From NCBI GenBank assembly GCA_947165405.1, contig CAMVAG010000123.1, positions 1 through 6,308 of the forward strand: a DNA stretch of 6,308 nucleotides, read 5' to 3'. This document shows, piece after piece, positions 1-4,997 of the stretch; within the stretch, counting starts at the first letter, position 1; the number at the start of each line of letters is the position of its first letter. Under the pieces are notes generated by a model that worked only from the letters and a program-made list of their open reading frames with translations, had not been told where the DNA came from and made no database searches. The DNA comes from an uncultured Selenomonadales bacterium. GTDB lineage: Bacteria; Bacillota; Negativicutes; Selenomonadales; Selenomonadaceae. Both the position numbers and the translations under genes were made by a program.

Positions 1-2
1 GG

Positions 3-30
3 ATTTTAGCAAAACTCTTTCGAGTTTCAA
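3..30 (-). promoter_or_regulatory. Probable leftward promoter at the window edge
   Basis: On the minus strand TTGAAA (25-30) is followed after 16 nt by an extended -10, TGC then TAAAAT (3-8). Each hexamer matches five of six consensus positions. It would transcribe leftward out of the window, so a divergent gene beyond position 1 is inferred but not seen. The spacer contains a perfect 6-bp inverted repeat, AAACTC (12-17) and GAGTTT (22-27), which could be an operator. The rightward promoter for the small gene at 61 is less clear: TTAGCA (6-11) with TACACT (31-36) at 19 nt is a weak candidate. This is prediction from consensus only. Confidence 0.4.
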
Positions 31-60
31 TACACTTTTATATAACAGGAGGTAATCGCT

Positions 61-267
61 TTGAAAAAGTTTGCATGTATTTCAATCGGAATTCTTACGG
101 CTTTCTTGGCAGCGTTCGTTGTCCCCACGCTCACCGACTCAAATGTCGCTCATGCCGCTTTCTACAAATGCAACAAGTGCGGTCGCGGCACAAGCGCGCA
201 AAATCCTAACAAGGGCAATCAAGATTGTCCGAAGGGCGGCTATCATAACTGGGTGCGCGAAGGCTGA
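61..267 (+). CDS. Small secreted protein with C2CH zinc-ribbon-like motif
   Basis: This 68-residue protein starts at TTG, chosen because AGGAGG at 47-52 lies 8 nt upstream. Residues 1-32 look like a Sec signal peptide: K2-K3, a hydrophobic stretch over residues 4-21, and an AHA-A cleavage site after Ala32. The predicted mature part is only about 36 residues. It carries C37-x2-C40, then C56-P-x-G-G-x-H62-N-W64, a C2CH set that could hold one zinc ion outside the cytoplasmic membrane. Short extracytoplasmic proteins ending in C-P-x-G-G-x-H-x-W are a pattern I associate with uncharacterised bacterial proteins, so no function is assigned. The gene is monocistronic, with its own terminator directly downstream. 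C6 lies in the signal region but not in a lipobox, so a lipoprotein is unlikely. I am confident that it is a gene and that it is exported; zinc binding is inferred. Confidence 0.8.
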   Translation: MKKFACISIGILTAFLAAFVVPTLTDSNVAHAAFYKCNKCGRGTSAQNPNKGNQDCPKGGYHNWVREG

Positions 268-288
268 TTGATTTTCGTAAAGCATTTT

Positions 289-318
289 ATCCCTCCTGTT
301 GTTCGGGAGGGATTTTTT
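289..318 (+). terminator. Intrinsic terminator of the small secreted gene
   Basis: ATCCCTCC (289-296) pairs perfectly with GGAGGGAT (306-313) around a 9-nt loop, and T continues to 318. It lies about 20 nt after the stop codon at 267. On the opposite strand the stem is not followed by a T-tract, so it should act only on rightward transcripts. Confidence 0.88.
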
Positions 319-1612
319 ATTTGCGGCGACTTATCAAAGAACAGATTGGAATCAGCCAAAGATAAAAGGCGGCGAGGATTGAAGTCGACGGCGCGGCAAT
401 CGGCATTAAAACTATCACGCTTGCTATCGACCACGGAATCAGCGGCGAAATTATTACGGCGGTGTTTTCAATTTGTATCGCGAAAATTTCCGGGCGCGGC
501 TCGACTTTTTTGCAAAGTTGGTGCGTCAACATTATCGCAAGCGTTTGGTTGCAGGCCGTCATGCTCGTGATAATCGACGCGATTAAAACGCTCACGAACG
601 GCGAAAATTTTTTACCGATTGAAATCATCAAACTCTGCAGACGATTTAAAAAGCCCGTCGCTTGAAAAATTCCCGCGTAACAACTTGAAATGCAAACGAC
701 CGCGCTGACGAGTGCCATTGAAAAAATTCCGCCGCCGCTCATGATTTTTGCAAGCTCCGTGTCGAGAGGATGGTAGCCCGTCAAAGCGATTTTCAAAAGT
801 TCGCCGACCGATATTCCTTGAATAAAAAATCCTATCGCCGCGCAAGCCAAGATACTCGCAAACATCATCAACTGCACGCGCAACTTCAGCAACGACAGCA
901 CGACGATTAAGATTGCCGGAATCAAAACGGGCAGAGAAATCACGAAGGCTTGCGAAAAAATTTCTTTGGCGTCGACAATCGGTGCTCCGTCTGCCGTGAA
1001 AAATTTTCCCGCCGCAAAATAAAATGCGCTCGCCAAAATCAGCGGGATTATCGAAGTCTTGACCATGCCGACAATATTTTTGTAAATGTCTGTTCGAGTC
1101 AAAGTCGCCACCAAAAGCGCGCTTGTCGACATGGGCGAACACCTGTCGCCTAGATAACAGCCCGACAAAATCGCGCCGCCCGTCAACCAAATCGAAACCT
1201 CCAAGCTGTCAGCTATCGCCGCGCAAATAATTCCCATCGTCGCCGCCGTCCCGAAAGCCGTGCCCGTCAAAACCGAGATTAACGCGCAGAGCCAAAACGA
1301 CATCAAAAAAATTATCGCGGGCGAAAAAAAATCTGCCGTGTAAAAAATTATCGCGGGTATGACGCCCGCCGCCCGCCAATACGCCGTGATTATTCCGATA
1401 AGCACGAACGTTATCAAAATCGGTTTTATCGGTCGAACGCCCGTCAGCCACATCTCAAAAATTTTTCGCGGCGTGTGTCCTTGATTGTAAGCGTAAAAAG
1501 AAAAAATCATCAAGCCGAAAATCAGCGCGAACAAAATCGATACGCCCGACAATATGCAAGCCGTCAACGCGGCAGAAAATATTACGAGCAAAAAAATTTC
1601 AAGCATTACCAA
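317..1612 (-). CDS. nhaC: NhaC-family Na+/H+ antiporter
   Basis: This 431-residue integral membrane protein is hydrophobic throughout, with roughly 10-12 probable transmembrane segments, close to the usual NhaC size. Family signatures in order are GTAFGTAATMGI (117-128), GGAILSGCYLGDRCSPMS (145-162), GGGIFSM (293-299), CNQTLAIML (354-362) and ENTAVIISPLIPWSI (382-396). NhaC proteins exchange Na+ for H+ at the cytoplasmic membrane; the related MleN exchanges malate/H+ for lactate/Na+, and sequence reading alone does not exclude an organic-acid substrate. The start is TTG at 1612 because AGGAG (1619-1623) lies 6 nt upstream; the in-frame ATG at 1604-1606 would be 12 nt away. Its stop codon (317-319) falls in the T-tract of the convergent small gene's terminator, and I see no terminator of its own. 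It is divergent from the HAD gene and shares that promoter region. Confidence 0.9.
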   Translation of the reverse strand: MVMLEIFLLVIFSAALTACILSGVSILFALIFGLMIFSFYAYNQGHTPRKIFEMWLTGVRPIKPILITFVLIGIITAYWRAAGVIPAIIFYTADFFSPAIIFLMSFWLCALISVLTGTAFGTAATMGIICAAIADSLEVSIWLTGGAILSGCYLGDRCSPMSTSALLVATLTRTDIYKNIVGMVKTSIIPLILASAFYFAAGKFFTADGAPIVDAKEIFSQAFVISLPVLIPAILIVVLSLLKLRVQLMMFASILACAAIGFFIQGISVGELLKIALTGYHPLDTELAKIMSGGGIFSMALVSAVVCISSCYAGIFQATGFLNRLQSLMISIGKKFSPFVSVLIASIITSMTACNQTLAIMLTHQLCKKVEPRPEIFAIQIENTAVIISPLIPWSIASVIVLMPIAAPSTSILAAFYLWLIPICSLISRRK

Positions 1613-1633
1613 TCGCTGCTCCTCTCAAAAAAA

Positions 1634-1663
1634 ATTTTAGCATAATCGTCAAGCTTATGTTAA
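1634..1663 (-). promoter_or_regulatory. Promoter for the NhaC antiporter gene
   Basis: On the minus strand TTAACA (1658-1663, five of six consensus bases) is followed after 18 nt by an extended -10, TGC then TAAAAT (1634-1639). Transcription would start near 1627, giving a leader of about 15 nt that just includes the AGGAG at 1619-1623. The site overlaps the rightward promoter almost completely. Confidence 0.6.
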
Positions 1664-1666
1664 AAT
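1637..1666 (+). promoter_or_regulatory. Promoter for the HAD-glycosyltransferase operon
   Basis: TTAGCA (1637-1642, four of six) and TAAAAT (1661-1666, five of six) are separated by 18 nt, and the -10 is extended by TGT. The expected start is near 1673, giving a leader of about 100 nt that carries the first heptamer element. A perfect TATAAT at 1685-1690 is an alternative -10, but no -35 sits at a proper distance from it. Confidence 0.55.
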
Positions 1667-1672
1667 CGGCGC

Positions 1673-1678
1673 AGGAGG
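1673..1678 (+). other. Orphan Shine-Dalgarno sequence
   Basis: A perfect AGGAGG is followed by CGTTTATAT and then heptamer repeats, with no ATG, GTG or TTG at a usable distance. The HAD gene has another perfect AGGAGG 85 nt downstream. This one lies at the predicted transcription start, so it probably does not recruit ribosomes. It may be the remnant of the original ribosome binding site, separated from its gene by insertion of the repeat element; that history is inferred. Confidence 0.4.
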
Positions 1679-1686
1679 CGTTTATA

Positions 1687-1753
1687 TAATTAGGAATTAG
1701 GAATTAGGAATGAGGAATTGGGAATTAAATTCGCAAAATCATTCCCTCCAATT
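1687..1753 (+). repeat. Heptamer-repeat hairpin element 1
   Basis: From 1688 there are three copies of AATTAGG, then AATGAGG, AATTGGG and a final AATT (to 1726). After a 14-nt spacer comes a short, degenerate inverted arm, ATTCCCTCCAATT (1741-1753), that pairs with AATTGGGAAT (1716-1725) with a bulge. The element ends five nucleotides before the Shine-Dalgarno sequence of the HAD gene. Its left part, 1687-1719, is a perfect inverted copy of 2616-2648 in element 2. It encodes nothing evident. It resembles in style the short tandem heptamer repeats described in some bacterial intergenic regions such as those of cyanobacteria, but no homology is claimed. Confidence 0.85.
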
Positions 1754-1763
1754 AAACAGGAGG
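1745..1763 (+). promoter_or_regulatory. Ribosome binding site of the HAD gene in a possible hairpin
   Basis: AGGAGG at 1758-1763, 7 nt before the ATG at 1771, is a consensus ribosome binding site. CCTCC at 1745-1749 can pair with GGAGG at 1759-1763 across a 9-nt loop and would hide it. The same CCTCC lies in the right arm of heptamer element 1, so folding of that element would compete with this pairing. The ribosome binding site is certain; the hairpin as a regulator is speculative. Confidence 0.5.
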
Positions 1764-1770
1764 TTTTAAT

Positions 1771-2598
1771 ATGAAGTACAAACTTTTGGCATTGGATATG
1801 GACGGCACGGTTTTGAATTCGCAGAAAAAAATTTCGCCGCGAACGGTTGCCGCAATCAAAAAACTTTCCGAGAGCGGAGTTTACGTCGTGACGAGTACGG
1901 GACGCGGCCGCGCCGAAGTCAACGATTATCCCGACGTGATTAATCTGATGAACTGCGGCATTTTGAACAGCGGCGGCTTGCTTTTCGATTTTGTTCGCGA
2001 CGAGCCGATAGCGATTCACGGCGTCGACGAAAAAATTATTTTGAAGCTGATTGACTTCGGGCTTGAGGAACGGGCTATGATTCATCTTCTGGGCATACGT
2101 CATTCCGTTGCCCGCGAAGAAGATATTCAAAACATGGCGGCGTTCGATATGGCAGTTTATCATGACATGTTCAACAGGATTTGTGAGCGTTGCGACGACC
2201 CGAAAAAATACGTTCTCGAACATCCCGGCGAAGTCATCAAAGTCAATCTCTATCACCGCGATAAAATTTCTCGTGACAAAAATTTTGAACGCATTAAGCC
2301 GCTGAACTTGTCGATAAGTTTTGCCGAGTCGAACAATTTGGAAATGTCGCCCGCAAATATTACAAAGGCTTCGGGTTTGATTGAGCTTTGCGATTATTTG
2401 AAGATTGACCTCGCCGAAACCGTTGCAATCGGTGACGCCGACAACGACAAAGAAATTTTGCAGACGGCGGGCTTGTCTGTGGCTATGGGCAACGCCTCCG
2501 ACGAAATAAAAAAGCTAGCCGATTTCGTTACGCTCGATAATGACCATGACGGAGTGGCGGCAGCGATTATGCAATTAGGAATTGGTAATGGGGAATGA
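1771..2598 (+). CDS. Cof-type HAD-superfamily (IIB) phosphatase
   Basis: This 275-residue cytosolic hydrolase has the full haloacid-dehalogenase active site: DMDGT with nucleophile D9 and acid/base D11, motif II T43 in STGR (42-45), K199 in the ITKASGL stretch, and GDADND (221-226) with D222 and D226 for Mg2+. The insert between motif II and K199 (about 70-190) is the size of a C2 cap, placing it with Cof/YidA-like enzymes, which usually dephosphorylate sugar phosphates, pyridoxal phosphate or flavin nucleotides. The substrate cannot be read from sequence. The ATG start has AGGAGG 7 nt upstream. It is first in the operon with the glycosyltransferase, which makes a sugar-phosphate substrate plausible but unproven. 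The last residues, about 269-275 (LGIGNGE), and the stop codon are encoded by heptamer element 2, so the C-terminus appears altered by the repeat. All catalytic parts are intact. Confidence 0.92.
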   Translation: MKYKLLALDMDGTVLNSQKKISPRTVAAIKKLSESGVYVVTSTGRGRAEVNDYPDVINLMNCGILNSGGLLFDFVRDEPIAIHGVDEKIILKLIDFGLEERAMIHLLGIRHSVAREEDIQNMAAFDMAVYHDMFNRICERCDDPKKYVLEHPGEVIKVNLYHRDKISRDKNFERIKPLNLSISFAESNNLEMSPANITKASGLIELCDYLKIDLAETVAIGDADNDKEILQTAGLSVAMGNASDEIKKLADFVTLDNDHDGVAAAIMQLGIGNGE

Positions 2599-2648
2599 GG
2601 AATGATTACGAAAATAATTCCTCATTCCTAATTCCTAATTCCTAATTA
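2573..2648 (+). repeat. Heptamer-repeat hairpin element 2
   Basis: The left arm (2573-2603) reads AATTAGG, AATTGGT, AATGGGG, AATGAGG, AAT. After a 13-nt loop (2604-2616) the right arm (2617-2647) is the inverted form: ATT, CCTCATT, then three copies of CCTAATT. The arms are complementary at 27 of 31 positions, with two further G-T pairs, so a transcript would form a long hairpin. The left arm contains the end and stop codon of the HAD gene; the right arm ends six bases before the glycosyltransferase's GGAGG. There is no T-tract after the stem, so it is not a standard terminator, though it might slow polymerase, stabilise upstream mRNA or be cut by RNase III. Confidence 0.88.
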
Positions 2649-2668
2649 AAACTGGAGGCGATTCGGCT

Positions 2669-3352
2669 TTGCTTGACGAAAAAAAAGTTGCGTTCATAAC
2701 GTGCGTCAACAGCGATTGGTGGTACAACGAGTGCCGCCTCTATCTTGAACATTTGAAAATTCCCGAAGGCATGACGGCTGAATTTATCGACGTGCGCGGC
2801 GCGAAATCCATGACCGAAGGCTACAACCGAGCCATGAAAAATTCCGACGCGAAGTACAAAATTTATCTTCATCAAGATACTTTCGTCGTGAATAAAAATT
2901 TGATTGCCGACCTGCTGAAAATTTTTGCCGATAAGTCAATCGGAGTCATCGGGATGATCGGCTGCGTGAATTTGCCTGCGACGGGCGTTTGGTGGGACGG
3001 CATGAGGACTTACGGTCGAGTGCTTCACGCTTGCGAGCCGGAGAGCGTCGTTGATTCGGAGTGCAACGAGCCCGAAGGCGATTATAAAGAGGTTGAATCG
3101 GTCGACGGACTTTTTTTGGCGACGCAATATGATTTGACTTGGCGCGAAGATTTATTCGACGGCTGGCATTTATACGACACGTCACTTTGCAAGGAGATGA
3201 GCCGCGCAGGTTATCGCGTTGTCGTGCCGAATCAGTCAAAAGATTTTTGGTGCATTCACTGCCCGAAAGAAAAGCCGCTTGACCCGAAATATCGCCGCTA
3301 TCAAAAAATTTTCCTGCGCGAATACGGCGACGAGCTCAATCCGGAGGTTTGA
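2669..3352 (+). CDS. GT-A-like glycosyltransferase (Glyco_tranf_2_5 type)
   Basis: This 227-residue cytosolic protein resembles the small glycosyltransferase-like family known as Glyco_tranf_2_5. Recognisable parts are the N-terminal strand VAFITCVNSD (7-16), RGAKSMTEGYNRAM (43-56), KYKIYLHQD (63-71) where HQD takes the place of the usual DxD-type motif, IGVIGMIG (91-98), GVWWDG (106-111), VESVDGLFLATQYD (142-155) and WREDLFDGWHLYD (158-170), with WCIHC (194-198) near the end. Such proteins are predicted to transfer sugars from nucleotide-sugar donors; donor and acceptor are unknown. The start is TTG at 2669, with GGAGG at 2654-2658 and a rather long 10-nt spacer; no better in-frame start is seen. 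It lies between the HAD phosphatase and the methyltransferase-like gene, separated from each by a heptamer element. The length is typical and there is no membrane segment or signal peptide. Confidence 0.8.
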   Translation: MLDEKKVAFITCVNSDWWYNECRLYLEHLKIPEGMTAEFIDVRGAKSMTEGYNRAMKNSDAKYKIYLHQDTFVVNKNLIADLLKIFADKSIGVIGMIGCVNLPATGVWWDGMRTYGRVLHACEPESVVDSECNEPEGDYKEVESVDGLFLATQYDLTWREDLFDGWHLYDTSLCKEMSRAGYRVVVPNQSKDFWCIHCPKEKPLDPKYRRYQKIFLREYGDELNPEV

Positions 3353-3357
3353 AAAGC

Positions 3358-3389
3358 AATTGGGAATTGGGAATTGGGAATGGGGAATT
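3358..3389 (+). repeat. Heptamer-repeat element 3 (single arm)
   Basis: Three copies of AATTGGG are followed by AATGGGG and AATT. Unlike elements 1 and 2 it has no inverted right arm. It starts five bases after the stop codon of the glycosyltransferase and ends just upstream of the weak GGAG (3401-3404) of the next gene. The units are more uniform and G-rich than in the other two elements. Confidence 0.82.
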
Positions 3390-3412
3390 AATTTGAAGTT
3401 GGAGATTTGTTT

Positions 3413-4303
3413 ATGGAAGATATTAAACCGAGCTTAATGGAACTTGTCGACGGCGATGATTTTTTTCATAGGATTTTAGTCGTCGAGAGCGTCGATTATA
3501 TCGAGCCTTTGCACGCCCGCTTCCCTACGGCGAAAATTTTTTTTGTCACGACCAAAGAAGACGACGCCAAAAAATTTCCCTACGTCGAAAGTTTTTTGAT
3601 GGATTATCGCGAGGAACGTTTGCCTTTTGCGAAAGAATTTTTTGACGTGATTATCGGCGATTTAACTTTGGAAGTTGTAATAACGCCTCAAGACATCGCG
3701 GCGGGTTTTTCGTCTTACCTCAAGCAAACGGGCTGTTGGCTGACGAGTTTCAGAAACGTTCGCCACTGGAAAGTTTTGGAAAAATTAATGCGCGGCGCGT
3801 TCGGAGCAATCGTATCACGACTTTACACAAACACGGAATTTATAAGATTGTTGGTCGCGTCTTTTTACAAAGATTTCCGCATGTTCCCGCTGAAAAAAGA
3901 GGCACCGCCGGAACTTTTGGAGCGGCTGATAACTTGCGGCTTCGACAACTTGAACGACGACTTGCAAGTAGAATTTTGGTTGGTAAGAGCCTCGCGCTCA
4001 ATGCCGGAACTTGCGCTGTTGAAGTCAATGTTCACGCCCGAAGTCCGCGCAGAATTATCGCGCATCCTTCACCGAATCGAATACGACATTGCGACGGAGG
4101 AAAGCGTAAAAAATTTTTGGCAACTCTGCGACACGGAAGGAATCTTTTCGGATTATGCGGCGGCGTTCATTCGTTCGGTCGTGATTCACCGAGAAAATTT
4201 TTATCGCAACATGAAAAAATATTCCGCCCGCGCCGAGCTTGAAGAAATTATCGACGAGGCGGAATCACTTTACGATTTCGATAACGGCAACCGCTTGCTG
4301 TAA
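3413..4303 (+). CDS. Methyltransferase-like protein with degenerate cofactor motif
   Basis: This 296-residue protein is not firmly recognised. Its first half has the layout of a class I methyltransferase Rossmann fold: strand ILVVES (21-26) where motif I should be, KIFFVTT (41-47) as a possible second strand, FDVIIGD (77-83) as the motif IV-type strand, then SSYLKQTGCWLTSFRNVRHWKVLEKL (positions 100-125, split by me), like the 'L-K-P-G-G ... S-x-N-V-x-H-W' part of sugar-pathway methyltransferases, and VEFWLVRASR (186-195) as a late strand. The glycine-rich GxGxG loop that binds S-adenosylmethionine is absent. Residues 200-296 look all-helical and charged, probably a separate domain. The start is ATG at 3413, 8 nt after GGAG; TTG at 3407 would be only 2 nt away. 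As third gene of the operon it probably acts with the glycosyltransferase, perhaps as a non-catalytic partner. Confidence 0.6.
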   Translation: MEDIKPSLMELVDGDDFFHRILVVESVDYIEPLHARFPTAKIFFVTTKEDDAKKFPYVESFLMDYREERLPFAKEFFDVIIGDLTLEVVITPQDIAAGFSSYLKQTGCWLTSFRNVRHWKVLEKLMRGAFGAIVSRLYTNTEFIRLLVASFYKDFRMFPLKKEAPPELLERLITCGFDNLNDDLQVEFWLVRASRSMPELALLKSMFTPEVRAELSRILHRIEYDIATEESVKNFWQLCDTEGIFSDYAAAFIRSVVIHRENFYRNMKKYSARAELEEIIDEAESLYDFDNGNRLL

Positions 4304-4341
4304 AAAAAAATTAATCCTCTGTGACATGCAGAGGATTTTTT
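4302..4341. terminator. Bidirectional intrinsic terminator between convergent genes
   Basis: AATCCTCTG (4313-4321) pairs perfectly with CAGAGGATT (4329-4337) around a 7-nt loop. T follows to 4341 on the plus strand, and the run of A at 4302-4310 gives a T-tract on the minus strand. It can end both the rightward operon (stop at 4303) and the leftward metK-protease transcript (stop at 4343). Confidence 0.9.
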
Positions 4342-4342
4342 A

Positions 4343-4978
4343 TTAGAGCAAGATATTTACTATGCCTTGAAAAATTCCGAAGATAAATCTTTGCAACGGA
4401 ACGAAGACGTAACTCAAAACAGGCGTTGCAATGATTATGATTAAAAAGATGAAACTGTAGCGTTCGAGCTGTTCATAGCCGCGAGCCAATTCGTAAGGCA
4501 AAATGTTTCGCAAGATGTGCGAGCCGTCGAGCGGAGGAATCGGCAGCATGTTGAAAATCGCGAAGTTGATATTGTAGATGATTATCAAGTTGAAGACGAC
4601 AAGCACGCCGTCCGAGAACGGGAAATCGATTTTCGCAAGCAAGACCAAGATTATCAGCGCGATAAACGCCGTGATTAAATTCGACGCGGGGCCGGCAAGC
4701 GAAACCAAAATATCATCGCGGCGAGGGTTGGAAAAATTCATCGGGTTTATCTGAACGGGTTTTGCCCAGCCGAAGTGGACGATAAACAACATGAGCAACC
4801 CAATCGGGTCGACGTGCGCGGCGGGATTGAGCGTCAAACGTCCTTGAAGTTGCGGAGTATAATCGCCGAGCGCATAGGCAACGCGAGCATGAGCGTATTC
4901 GTGAACGACCATTGCAATGACGATGCCCGGCAAGCCCGCAATCAAAGTCGTCAGGAAGCCGCCAATATCATCAAACAT
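4343..4978 (-). CDS. Site-2-protease-family (M50B) membrane metalloprotease
   Basis: This 211-residue multi-pass membrane protein belongs to the compact M50 family found widely in Bacillota. HEYAH (26-30) is the HExxH zinc site in the first membrane segment, with H26 and H30 as ligands and E27 as catalytic base. NPAAHVDPIG (51-60) and NPMNF (78-82) are family signatures, DDILVSLAGPASN (88-100) follows, and NMLPIPPLDGSHIL (143-156) holds the third ligand, D151. It should cleave substrates within the membrane, but this minimal group lacks PDZ or CBS domains and its targets are unknown. The ATG at 4978 follows AGG (4986-4988) by 7 nt, a weak ribosome binding site. It starts 19 nt after the metK stop, so it is probably co-transcribed with metK. 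Length and active site are intact. Confidence 0.92.
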   Translation of the reverse strand: MFDDIGGFLTTLIAGLPGIVIAMVVHEYAHARVAYALGDYTPQLQGRLTLNPAAHVDPIGLLMLFIVHFGWAKPVQINPMNFSNPRRDDILVSLAGPASNLITAFIALIILVLLAKIDFPFSDGVLVVFNLIIIYNINFAIFNMLPIPPLDGSHILRNILPYELARGYEQLERYSFIFLIIIIATPVLSYVFVPLQRFIFGIFQGIVNILL

Positions 4979-4997
4979 TAAAACACCTGCAATTCTT

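Larger units (their letters stand above)
1634..1666. repeat. 33-bp imperfect palindrome spanning two divergent promoters
   Basis: Left arm ATTTTAGCATAATC (1634-1647) and right arm GCTTATGTTAAAAT (1653-1666) are inverted copies matching at 12 of 14 positions, with GTCAA between them. Each end reads as an extended -10 (TGYTAAAAT) on one strand and contains a -35-like TTARCA on the other. The palindrome may simply reflect paired promoters or may also be an operator for a dimeric regulator. Confidence 0.6.

Noticed and set aside
612..1190. A 192-codon minus-strand open frame
   Set aside because: It overlaps the NhaC gene in another frame, is rich in Arg, Phe and Asp typical of shadow translation, and shows no domain.
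1690..2256. A 188-codon minus-strand open frame
   Set aside because: It is antisense to the well-conserved HAD gene, lacks a recognisable ribosome binding site or domain, and its C-terminus is translated heptamer repeat.
2573..2648. Heptamer element 2 as an intrinsic terminator
   Set aside because: The stem is AT-rich and is followed by AAAAC rather than a T-tract, and the next gene's ribosome binding site follows at once.
1687..3389. CRISPR array or a composite transposon
   Set aside because: Repeat units are 7 nt without spacers, the intervals hold conserved genes, and no cas, transposase or integrase gene is present.
3407..3412. TTG start two codons upstream for the methyltransferase-like gene
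   Set aside because: It would leave only 2 nt after GGAG, whereas ATG at 3413 has an 8-nt spacer.
3736..4242. A 168-codon plus-strand open frame inside the methyltransferase-like gene
   Set aside because: It is a shifted-frame shadow with no ribosome binding site or recognised domain; the longer frame has a proper start and terminator.
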